Of a stretch of 64,000 nucleotides of DNA, positions 46,719 to 56,455 are shown piece by piece. The stretch lies in the NCBI GenBank assembly GCA_013368315.1, contig JAACJM010000023.1, forward strand, positions 650,372-714,371, written 5' to 3'. This DNA comes from Tetrapyrgos nigripes. Its lineage: Eukaryota > Basidiomycota > Agaricomycetes > Agaricales > Campanellaceae. The position numbers were made by a program, and so were the translations under genes. The first letter of the stretch is position 1. Every line of letters starts with the position of its first letter. The notes beneath the pieces are model-generated. The model had not been told where the DNA came from. It searched no databases and saw nothing but the letters and a program-made list of their open reading frames with translations.

Positions 46719-48569
46719 ATGAGGAGAGATGGTCATTTTGGCCCAGATGACCCTCTGTACTTTCCTCAGCCATTCCATCATCCAACTGCCCATCTCGCAG
46801 TCATCAGAGCCCCTCAACCCTCACCTGATCACCCATTCGCTGTCACTTGGATCATCCCCAATAGTTCTCATTTTGAGCCCTCCTCTCAGACATTCTGCGT
46901 CGGATTCGGTTTCTTAAATAGACGTATTCGTTCTAAGCTTGTTGCTTTGAGCGATACCGTCCTCAAGTTAATACCACATGGGCAAGAGGATGATCCATAC
47001 ATTCGCTCAAGTCGTGAACACCTTCGTTGTCCGATGGACCACCTGAACCTATCTGCACCCATGGATGATCTCTTTCTCTGGTTCCAATGTGCTCAGTGCC
47101 ACCTTCTGGAATTGGACGCAAGAATTCGGTGGATTACAACCTTTCGGGAGAGGTATGGAGCAACACCTGGTGCAGATCACCCAGGCATGGCCGATGATTC
47201 GTTGGTTGGGGCCTTCTCCGATAATTTAGACGTTCTCGAGAATCTCTTTCAGTGCCAAATCCCGGTTTACTATGTTCGCATTCTATCCCGTGCGGGCAAC
47301 GCTCAGATAGAAAAGTTGCAACATTTTCCCCCTCTTAACCAAAAAACCCAGTTGCACAGTGGGTTTGAGGTCGACTTGTCTGACAAAGTCCCATCACATC
47401 GCGTTATCTTCACTGGCCTTGCGCAAAATCCTGAGCGATATGTGACAATGGTCAACTACGTCATCTCGCTTTTGGATTATCCTTCTCCACTCGGGAACTC
47501 TACACCTCGAAGCTCGACATCCATGCAAAAGGCGAACCTTCCTTTTCAATCTTCCCTTCCCACCAGGTCCACCTCCTCCGCCTCCCAAGGACGATATGCT
47601 CCATGTAAGGTTGCTCAATGACCCTATTTCTCTCTCCGATTCACGTTTTCTATAGATAAGAGAGGAGGCAAAGCCAAGCAACTCGCTGACGGTTTCAACA
47701 ACACTTTCATCACTCCCTCTGGCCCGCTTATGCCGCAATCAATAGACAACTGGAGAACGGCATTAGAGGGACTTGCAACCCACAATCAGTCTCTTGCTGC
47801 CCCTGAGGGAGTAGACCATGGCTTTGCTCTTCCACCTGCAGACTTAATTGTGATGACCGGTAACCAGTCGATCGCTGCTACCCTCTTTCGCAACTACCTC
47901 AAGTTGAAGGATATCTTCATTTACCGCCTCTCATACAGCTCTGAACGCTATTCAAAGAAACAATGGCGACAGCTGCTCACTATTGACAAGGGACAGGAGA
48001 TCCGCTCAGACACATGCACAGGGAAGCAGCGACTGGAGATGCAGACTCTCCTGAAGAGTATGGTGAGCAAGAATACCGTCCAATTTGATCAGCTACTGTC
48101 TGCTCCTGTGACTTGGCACAGTCAAACGATCGACGGTACCCATGTACCGCCAGCTCACCTTGCCAAGGAGATCATCTGGGAACTGTATGAGCTCAACTTC
48201 CAGCAGGACCTCGTCGCATTGGACGCCCATCTCGACGAGAGCAATATGTTGCTGCCAGAACACCATAATCTTCTTGACCGGTGCTGGATTGGAGCGAGAG
48301 AGTACGCTGATTGTCAGAAGGTGCAAGATGGGTTAGCTTCCATGGATCCCACAAAAAGATCTCGGGTCTTAGGAGCTCTTCACAAGGTGATGACTACCTG
48401 GCGTGGACCGAAGCCTCCTGTGCTGTTGTCTGGGTTTCCGGTTGATATGAGTGGTCACAATTTTGGGACTCGGCTTGACCAGATTGAAAGAGACCTTGCT
48501 TTTTACTACACTAGCTCTTTTCTCGATGTATTTTTTAGGGCAGCTTCCATACCCTACCGCTTGTCATAG
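46719..48569 (+). CDS. Unknown protein of an element-linked family (full-length relative of 38.0-39.4 kb)
   Basis: Two exons with an intron at 47,605-47,655 (GTAAGG...TATAG), about 600 residues. Blocks include PTAHLAVIRAP, IPVYYVRILS, VIFTGLAQNPERYVTM, then GGKAKQLADGFNNTFI, MPQSIDNWRTALEGLA, KLKDIFIYRLSYSSERYSKKQWR and the C-terminal IERDLAFYYTSSFLDVFFRA. No known domain. A TGA lies directly before the Met at 46,719, with open frame upstream (MSTIYHPPLNQCSV), so the 5' end may be longer and interrupted. The truncated inverted copy at 38.0-39.4 kb shows it is a repeated component of the structure. Confidence 0.6.
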
Positions 48570-48859
48570 TCACCATTGTATGATTATTTGTAATGTCTAG
48601 CTACCGAATGCGTCGGCGTTGACAAAGGTTGACAATAGGAGTTATTTTCTTGTCAAACGTGTCGTAACGACTTATCTCTCCTCCGTGTACTGAGCTTTGC
48701 ACAGCTCAGGAGAGGAACACATCAATTTATTGGAGACCTAGGTGAGTCCGTTATACTGCAGGTACAGCCAGTTTTGCTAAGTCACATCACAGAGTATCAA
48801 GGTCAAGGCTAGCCACGCTCTCTATCCCAAAGTCAAGGCTAGTCACACTCTCCATCCAT
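48570..48859. other. Spacer with short tandem repeat
   Basis: Between converging genes. AAGGCTAGCCACGCTCTC and AAGGCTAGTCACACTCTC form a two-copy tandem near 48,805-48,855. The differences are at CpG sites. Confidence 0.5.
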
Positions 48860-50335
48860 TCACGTGCTTCCTGTATAGTCGGCCTGAGCAAAGAAAATTG
48901 TCAAACGATCAGAACACTCACCGGCGGCAGGTTTTGCAAGACGAAAAGAACAGACAGCAGTACACAAATCACTTGCCACCCGGAGAGTCCTTGGAGGAGC
49001 CTGCCCTGGCGTGCTGCCTCCGGTCGCGACGCAGGCGTCTTTCTCTCCCATACTTGAAGAGCCGTTCTGCCTATCTTCTCTCCCGATCTTCCAACTATTA
49101 TCATCGGTACTCCCTCCATCTCCGTCGTCTGTGGTCAGTGTCAGACACCATTGTCTGTCCATGTACAAAAGCCACGTACCATGACCAATTGGACCCAGTC
49201 CTTGCACCCAACGTGGATGATGTCATTGACCTCACCTGTCCTTCGGTCAAACACATAAACGTCCCCGTGATCACTCCCAGTGACTATCGCTTTTCTGCCA
49301 TCGTGAAAACATACGTTTCTGGAACGCCTTTCATTGGTCTCTACGGCAAATGTCTTTACTCTCTCTGACCCAGAGAGCTTGTAGAGAGCGACGCCTTGCA
49401 ATGTATCATCCAGGATGTATGCGTCGTCTTTGACGCTGATAGCTGCACCCCCTCTTTCGAGCTGCAGTGAGAACGAAGAAAGAATGTAGCTGGATTAGGC
49501 CACTCACATCACCACACCAGTGGTCTTTGTCATGGTGACTTTGCCTCCTGCGTCAATGATGTTACTGTTCTGCAGTGTGAGTCATCTTACAAGAATGCTA
49601 TGCTTCACTCACTCACATTTCACTGTCTTCCCTCCCAAAAGACCAGATTTCAGGACCACGGGCAGCCGTTTGTCCGAATGCCACTGCCTGTGGCCAGTGA
49701 TTTTTGATCCTGGTCAATTTAACAACAGTTAGTCTCATTAGAGGGCCGACTACAAATTGATGAACTATCTCGGAACGGTGTACGATGGCAAGTTGGCCTG
49801 AGGTCGCATCGAACGCCATCGCTGCTATCTCCTGCCCGTCTTCTCCGCCTTCGAGACAGTTACAATATACCTCAGCGAACTATGGACGGAAAGTTGTTGG
49901 GTCAAGGCACATTGCGCTCAGTCAGGAGTTCACTGACTTACATCTTGTTCCTTTCTACTGCGCCACCAGATGGATAAATACCCATCATCCGTTCCAAATG
50001 CGAGGCCGTCATCTGTGTCGTCCGGTCTGATCATCCATGCGAGTGCGGTGGTGACTCCCCTGTCACCAGCACCAGCTGGTGACCCCAGAAGCTTCTTCTC
50101 TTGCAGGTTCCAGATATGGGTTCCGTCTCGGCCTATGAAAATGCACTTATAAGGGCTTCCCTGCAGAGAAGATGTGGACTCACCTCCAGAGGCGACGTGA
50201 CTGCCCAGCGGATGAGCAGCAATACACGCTACCTCCCCATAGTGTCCATCTAGGAGCGCATGCAGGGTGTATTTTCCTTTGGTACTCTTTCGTGTTTTAG
50301 TGTCAGGTTTGGTGGTGAAGGAGTAAGGTGCCATT
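48860..50335 (-). CDS. WD40-repeat protein
   Basis: Start at 50,335 (MAPYSFTTKP). The first exon ends HYGEVACIAAHPLGSHVASGG, a WD40 blade start. The next reads RDGTHIWNLQEKKLL and the acidic DGLAFGTDDGYLSIWW. Later exons give GGEDGQEIAAMAFD, GQLAIVHRSEIVHQFVV, RIKNHWPQAVAFGQ, GPEIWSFGRED, DGRKAIVTGSDHGDVYVFDR and RSGEKIGRTALQVWERK, and a hydrophobic stretch (WQVICVLLSVLFVLQNL) near the C-terminus. Introns are short and in phase, the frame is intact, and the stop is at 48,860. About 400 residues, a beta-propeller scaffold. Similar propeller proteins are multicopy in agaric genomes. Role in the element unknown. Confidence 0.75.
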
Positions 50336-50555
50336 GAGGAATTGGATACAGCGAACTCTTTCTCAAGTATTTGAACTCGGCCACCTCGTCTCGTTATTAT
50401 TATCTCCCCAAGAGCATCACTTGACCAGGAACAAGAGAACAATTAACGAGCGCGATTCTCGCACTTTTTTTAGACACCACCTTCAAAAGTTATGTCCCAC
50501 CTCATATCTTTCCTTCTTCACTTCCTTTGCGCCAGCGGACGTCAAAGTCCTTGCA

Positions 50556-51343
50556 ATGTCCTTCCCATCCCCAAAGTTCTCCACCCCTAGCTCTACATTC
50601 TCCTGAAGGGCCACCATTCATCCCAAAGTTATTCCTTTATATGCTACAGTCATCCCCAGATGTGCGGCGCCCCCGCTCTCTATCCATAGGGTCCTACCAG
50701 AGAGGCCTTTATTTCATCCATATGCATCTGGCAGACGTGAAAGACCGAGCCCCATCCTCGTCATACCTCCAAGCTCAGATGGCAGTCCACCATCGCCTCA
50801 ATCTCTGTTGACGCCCCTGGTTGATGAAGAAACGTCGTCAGGTTCATCCCAAGCACAGGTCATGCCAATCCAACCTCCAGCCAACGGGGAGCTCACAGTT
50901 AGATCGGCAGGCTGGGATACCCATCAACAAAGAGACTATCATGTAAGCACTCGTACCTCAATTACATTTGCGTAGTCACCTATCTTTCATTTAGGGAATA
51001 GCCAGAGAGGCAATACAAATGCATCTCGACACGACCTTGACCCTGAGCAAACAAAAGAACAGTGCGAGGGAAATGGCCAGGAAACATGCAAGTGCTGCAT
51101 TTCAAACTACTACAGCCATTATCATTGATCGTTGCATTACAGATAGAGGATGCTATCGAGGTGTTCAGAGACCATGCGAATCACTGGGGTGCCGATCTCC
51201 TTCTCAAAGACCAGCTCAAAACTCTGAGGGATATGGAGGCAGCTAGGTCGAGGAAGAGAGGGAAGGAGAGAGATGAGGAGGGTGGTGCACAAGACAGTGC
51301 ACCGAGGGGGAAGGGAACAAAGAAGGTTACTTTTGCGGCATAA
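50556..51343 (+). CDS. Unknown Pro/Ser-rich protein with basic C-terminus
   Basis: Divergent from the WD40 gene. Visible frame: VIPLYATVIPRCAAPPLSIH, LLTPLVDEETSSGSS, IQPPANGELTVRSAGWD, then an intron (from 50,944 to about 50,996), a short exon (REAIQMHLDTTLTL), a probable GC-AG intron near 51,090-51,143 and IEDAIEVFRDHANHWGADLL with a Lys/Arg/Glu-rich tail ending KKVTFAA. The 5' end is uncertain: the Met at 50,556 leads to a stop at 50,604 unless a short intron or frameshift is assumed. No domain recognised. Confidence 0.45.
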
Positions 51344-52048
51344 TGCATCCTTCTCGACGTACACATTACAGCCAAGCATATTCCTAATTATCCCTATAGT
51401 TGTCTATGATCGTCTTCTCCGAAGTCCTACGGAACAATTGTGAGCCATGGTTAGACTTCAGCTAGGGTCTAGAGGTCACTAGCCATCATGACTCAATGCG
51501 TTAGTTTCCCTGATGCGTCGATTCGCGTCCCTTCCTGCTATTTTTCTCCAGTCATAATAGACTTCTGGACGCTATTCAAGTCTTCCTCCTGCATGTGATC
51601 CCTCACCAAGTTTTCTTCCAGCTTCTATTGATCGTCGCCTCATCTTTCTTCCGAGTCTGAAGTTTTTGTTCGTCAAGTCTCACACATTAACAATTGGAAA
51701 AACCCGGTGAGCATGCCTGTTTTGTTGTGGACTGAGGATGATAAAAAAGACCTGCGAGCTCTATTGGTTCCACTCCCACAGTTCCAGGACAGGACTTGCC
51801 ACAGAATGACAATAAGCTAACAATTTGGAGTGCAGATGAATCAAAGGTGCGTATGTCTTTCTTCAAAGCTTCAATTCGTCAAGTCTCCAATTGTCTTCTT
51901 GTGCCGACGAATCAAAGGTGCATTCGTATTAAACGGCGACTAGATCTTCTAATAGCTTCATCCTCAAGCAGCTGTACCTTACACGGCCTGGTGCCCCAGT
52001 CTCAAATCTACCAGTCATTACTGCGTCTTTTCCAATTAAATACAGATC
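51344..52048. other. Spacer with boundary motifs
   Basis: It holds one full and one partial copy of the boundary motif (51,783-51,832 and 51,685-51,712). No gene. Confidence 0.4.
51783..51832. repeat. Boundary motif copy (core)
   Basis: CCAGGAC, TTGCCACAGAATGACAATAA and CTAACAATTTGGAG match the reverse of 45,747-45,790 and 37,981-38,020 and the same strand at 56,186-56,230. Confidence 0.65.
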
Positions 52049-54510
52049 ATGGACGACTCGCAACTACTATCTTCTGAAGTTGTCCCTTCTCAGCGTGCCG
52101 CTGGCGGACCACCCCCTGCTGACCTATCTGGTAGCCATGTTACCAGAACAGAGGTACACTCCCTACAATTGTACGATGCACTTCACAAATAATCATGTCC
52201 CTTCGCAGGTACCTTCAGCAAACAGCACCCTTCTTTCAGCTCCGTTTAGTTTCCGCAACTTCTTGTGGAGGCCCCAAGCCTCGTCAGACAAACCGCCTGA
52301 ACACACTTCCAACACGCCCAGAAATAAACGCCAACGCGACCGCGACGAGGATGGACCCTCAACATCGTCTGACCGTGTAAAATATCGTCCAGCGGTCACA
52401 CAGAAAGAGCTTCATAAAGTGCATATTTAAAATAAATCACTGGCATACGTGAGACCTAAACAATATTGTCAGCAACACGGGAAATTGAAGCATACGCAAA
52501 AAGTTCTTCAACAGTCCCGCCGTAATGAAGCAGACCAAAGACGACAAATTCAGGATCTACAAGGACGTCTGTATCTGCACGAAGTTCAGAAGGAGCCTCT
52601 CGAGGACAGAACTGAGGAGGAACTCTACGAGGACAAGGACATGCAGGCAGAACTTGATGCTGTAATCCACCAAGATGACATAGTCATTAAACAACTAGTA
52701 TGTGCTCTCGTTCCTTTCTGATTTTTTCTTTTCGCATACTGACAGGTCCCATCCAAAAGCAAAACCAACTTGCACAGTCCGAAGCGGATTACAGACAAGT
52801 TCAGCAGGAGAAGAAGGAATTCAACGCTCTCCTGAATGTGTTGGTGAGTGCTTAAAACTCTTGTTTACTGATAGCTTCCTGACATGCAGACTTCAGCGAG
52901 CAGAAATGAAGGAGATGGTATGTTGTTGTCAGATAGCTCCAGTATGTCCGTGATCCTCAACCCACAACAGCGTCAAAAATATGATGATAATGAAGAAAAG
53001 CTTAGAATAGCTGAGAGGGACTTGGTGAGTGCTTTCTCAACCTGGCAGGACAGAGCTTGAACGTAGATTGTCAGGTGCAACGGGAGACCCAGATTTGGTC
53101 CTTGCAATCCAGGCCTCGGCACTCAGGTCAATCCCCGCGGACGTCTCAATCCCAGCAAAGTCACGTCGAGCAGGACATAGACATGGATAATCTGTCTGCT
53201 TCTGCCACTTCTCAACGGACAGCATCTACTTCAGAGGGTACATCTCCCTCCGCATCCTCAACCACTTCTTCCACTCCTTCTAACATTGATACCACTCTTG
53301 AAACACTTCTCCATAAATTGAACGAGCTTGAACGGCGATTTGGAAACACGCAGACTTCACCCACCGTTGCACAGACTACGACCACCGCCTGAGGTAGACG
53401 TCGTCAGAAGTATGAGGCCAAGGAGGGCAGTCAGCGCTTTATGAAGGAGCTGAAAAGGGAGGCCATGGATTCAATGCCTGAGGAACTGAGAAACGAGTGG
53501 ACAGTATGTGTATCCTGTGTCCTATTCCAGACTAAGACTCACGGATTTTTTAAGAGTGCAGCCCGACAAGAGTTCAGAAAACTTTGTGGCATCCATTCTT
53601 TTGACGCCGGCGACTACGACCCTCTCGACGAGGAAACTGCTCAAGACCACTCGCTTGGACATCACCCTGGTCCCGAGGGTGATTTGCAGTATTGGCTCTA
53701 CTTCGGCGACAATTGGCGTCAAATCAAATGGAACAAGATTGTTGTATCCAACTTTGCTTCAAAAGTATCTGAAGCGACGCAACATCTGGAACGCTTGTCC
53801 TCAGACACAATTGAAGCTTTTATTTGGGGCTTCGCGACGCAGGTCCAGGAAGCGTGGAAGTGGTCTGTCCCTCGCCTAAATGAGACTCAGGGAGATGCTG
53901 GTGCTCGAGCGAGAGAATATAAAGCCCATGACAAAAGGAGGAAAAGGGTTTACTCCCGCAAGAAAGAGGTGATGAAGTTCTCAAATAGATTTTGACTGCA
54001 AAGGTTGCTTATCCTACTACACAGAAATTCGAGAAGCGCCAGAGTCACGTCAAGAGCCTGGTCAATGATCCACATGATAGGGTTAAGTGGCAAATGGCAC
54101 AAGACATCCTTGATGAACTCGACATCGTGGGTCAATCTTCGGAGTGCACAGATGACGAGGACCCAACAGGACTGAAAATTCTGGTTCCAAAGTACAGGTG
54201 CAAGGTCATTGGCCCAATTCTCCATGAAGTTGATGAGAAAGGTAGTGCCTTTGACCAGCGAACGTTGAAGGAGCTTGGATTTCGACAGGTGATGAGGGCA
54301 GTCAAAAAGCGACGCATTACTGAGGAGGTGTCTTCTAGCCAACCATTGAAGTATCTACCTCATTGCTACTACAATGCCGAGTATCTCGCTGGATTATCGG
54401 ATCCCGCACGAGAAGATTTATACATCTCTGAAAAGCAATACCCTTTCTTTGAGCAGTGGGCTATGAGGCAAGAGAGTGTAGGGGCGGGCTCAGCTAGTAA
54501 TGGACAGTAG
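52049..54510 (+). pseudogene. Coiled-coil protein gene with one in-frame stop
   Basis: Start at 52,049 (MDDSQLLSSEVVPSQRAAGG). About eight exons. Order: Ser/Pro-rich leader, a basic patch (RNKRQRDRDEDGPSTS), a long coiled coil (KVLQQSRRNEADQRRQIQDL, QLAQSEADYRQVQQEKKEF), a Ser/Thr-rich linker, and TTLETLLHKLNELERRFG. At 53,390-53,392 a TGA interrupts an otherwise continuous frame (TTTTA stop GRRRQKYEAKEG). The rest continues open through KLCGIHSFDAGDYDPLDEET, LYFGDNWRQIKWNKIVVSNF, KFEKRQSHVKSLVNDPHDR and CKVIGPILHEVDEKG to 54,510. The stop could be a CGA-to-TGA change. If it is real, the gene is two halves or dead. Similar architecture is common among uncharacterised agaric proteins; function unknown. 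Confidence 0.55.
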
Positions 54511-54800
54511 TTACCGACTCAGACTATGTATATATGTTTACTTAACCTTTTGATGAAACACGAGAATGCTTTGGTATTGGTCGTTGACTAGTATCGGAAA
54601 ACCAGACATGAAGAGGGCTCTACCTCATTTCCACATGCTGAGCTTCACCCAGTCATTGTTTTTTACTATTAAAAGACGTTATTCTGGGTTATTGTAGAAA
54701 AAATGCGTCACGTGCGTCAAGGTCCGCGTCTCAGTAAATTGTCATCTTGACTCTCACTCCCATCCTCTCCACCCCCTTGACCTCTCACTCTCTTCTGTTT

Positions 54801-54884
54801 GGCATGCGAACGCGTTTCGGTGCTATACGATTCGAGGACGAATTTGTTTCGTTCTCTGGTGCAGATAGAATCCGCTTCTATCTG
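54801..54884. repeat. Double-hairpin repeat, copy 4
   Basis: Second-family form: GGACGAATTTGTTTCGTTC, then CAGATAGAA (54,862-54,870), loop TCCGC, TTCTATCTG (to 54,884), a perfect nine-base stem. Confidence 0.8.
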
Positions 54885-55104
54885 TGGACACAGGACCTGC
54901 ACATCGATTCTGGACAGTCGAGGTGAGTTATCTTGGGTTGACCTATCTCTCTAGTATCTAAATTCAGTGCTGGCGAGAAGCCACTTGCACTCTGTTGGGC
55001 ACTTGTGAAGTATCACGATCGCATCATATCCACGGCTGCAGACAGAGTTGCAGGATTTGCTACGGTTATCAACCAAACAAGGGAAGTCTCTTTGGCATTC
55101 AAAT

Positions 55105-55177
55105 GTGTTTCGGTGCTACACGATTCGGGGACGAATTCGTTTCTTTCTCTGGTGCAGATAGAATCCGCTTCTATCTG
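55105..55177. repeat. Double-hairpin repeat, copy 5
   Basis: Same layout as copy 4; the CAGATAGAA/TTCTATCTG hairpin lies at 55,155-55,177 with loop TCCGC. Confidence 0.8.
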
Positions 55178-56100
55178 TGGACACAGGACCTGAACATATC
55201 AATCCTGCACACTCGAGGTGAGTTATCTTCCCAAATTGGAGTCTGTGTTGACGTATCTCTAGTATCTAAATTCAGTGCTGGCGAGAAGCCACTTGCACTC
55301 TGTTGGGCACTTATGAAGAACATGATTATTCTAGTGAGTCCTGACACGTCTTTTTCCTGCATGTAGCTAAACCACTTGCGAGCGTGGATGCGGAAATGGG
55401 TGCTCATCTCCAATGCACCATTCAGAACAACTCGGAGGCTCTACATAGCACAACCGGTAAGTTCTCTGACTCTGTCTACAATTTTTGCTAATGCCGCTAC
55501 CCCCCTGCAGGTTATCACGATCGCATCATATCCACAGGTACATGCAGAGCTGCAGAGTTTGCTAGGGTCATCAACCAAACGAGGGAAGGGCACTTGCTGC
55601 CGTTGCTAAGGTGCGTCAATGACCCTCGACAATGACTTTTTAATTTTCTTCTCTGTACAGCAAACAATGAGGTCTTACATCATACGTCACAGATACCAGA
55701 TGCATTGTTGAGAAAGATTGAGGCAATCTTTTGGTACGTCTTTTTCGGCTTCCTTTCAGGGCGATTTTTAATATGCTTCCCTGCAGATTACGGACTACAG
55801 AACTGGATGGTGGTTTTTACTGGCGTGATCTACAGAACAACTAGCTTTGCAGACCCCAAGACGAAAAGTCGTGGATCTTCTGTACGGTGCTGTCTCCATC
55901 GAGTTTGTCGCTAGTACCACCTTCTCGGCTGCGTCAAACCGTTTCCTTGCCTGGACTCGACACAGGGTTGGTGCTGTGTCCAAGCTAACTCGGTTGGTGA
56001 CCCTCACCAGTGTGGATTTGTGTCTAAATTACGTCACCTGTGTCGCAGTAGCTCGTCATCTTCAACTCCCATCCCTCATCCCGCATCTGCTGGCATCCGA

Positions 56101-56175
56101 ATTCGTTTCGGTGCTACTATGTGAAAGACGAATACGTTTCGTCTTTCGGTGCAGGTAGAATGTGCTTCTACGTGC
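56101..56175. repeat. Double-hairpin repeat, copy 6
   Basis: GAAAGACGAA (56,123-56,132), loop TACGT, TTCGTCTTTC (56,138-56,147), then GGT and GCAGGTAGAA (56,151-56,160), loop TGTGC, TTCTACGTGC (56,166-56,175). Loops differ from copy 3 while the stems are conserved. It marks the inner end of the right arm. Confidence 0.85.
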
Positions 56176-56185
56176 AGGCTCCAGC

Positions 56186-56230
56186 CCTGGACTCGCAACA
56201 GATGACAATAAGGTTAACAATCAGAACACT
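56186..56230. repeat. Boundary motif copy (right arm inner end)
   Basis: ACTCGCAACAGATGACAATA and GGTTAACAATCAGAACAC. Reverse-strand relatives lie at 37,981-38,020, 45,747-45,790 and 45,871-45,898. Confidence 0.7.
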
Positions 56231-56455
56231 CAGCCAGAGGACCGAAGAATAAGGATGGTGGTCTCCATGGCAAACTTTTGTACGACCTTGTTTTCCTCAT
56301 GCTTTTTATACAGATGGCTTGTCTTTCAGTATTCTCACTTACTCTATGTTCTCCTCACTTACCAGGGGCTTTAGAAGCTATTGGGCATCCCCAGATCCTG
56401 ATGTGAGTAAGGTTCTTTCATACCACACACATATGTTGACCATTTTTATAGGCCA

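Larger units (their letters stand above)
54720..56100 (+). repeat. Extra copies of the arm's unknown-gene segment
   Basis: Two partial, same-strand copies of 60,790-61,480 in a row: the double hairpin, then AAATTCAGTGCTGGCGAGAA, GCCACTTGCACTCTGTTGGG, GGTTATCACGATCGCATCAT and AACTGGATGGTGGTTTTTAC blocks. Copy 1 (about 54,784-55,080) is truncated; copy 2 (55,090-55,915) extends through the FTGVIY exon. They adjoin the inner end of the right arm, so the segment has been duplicated independently of the arms. Confidence 0.7.
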
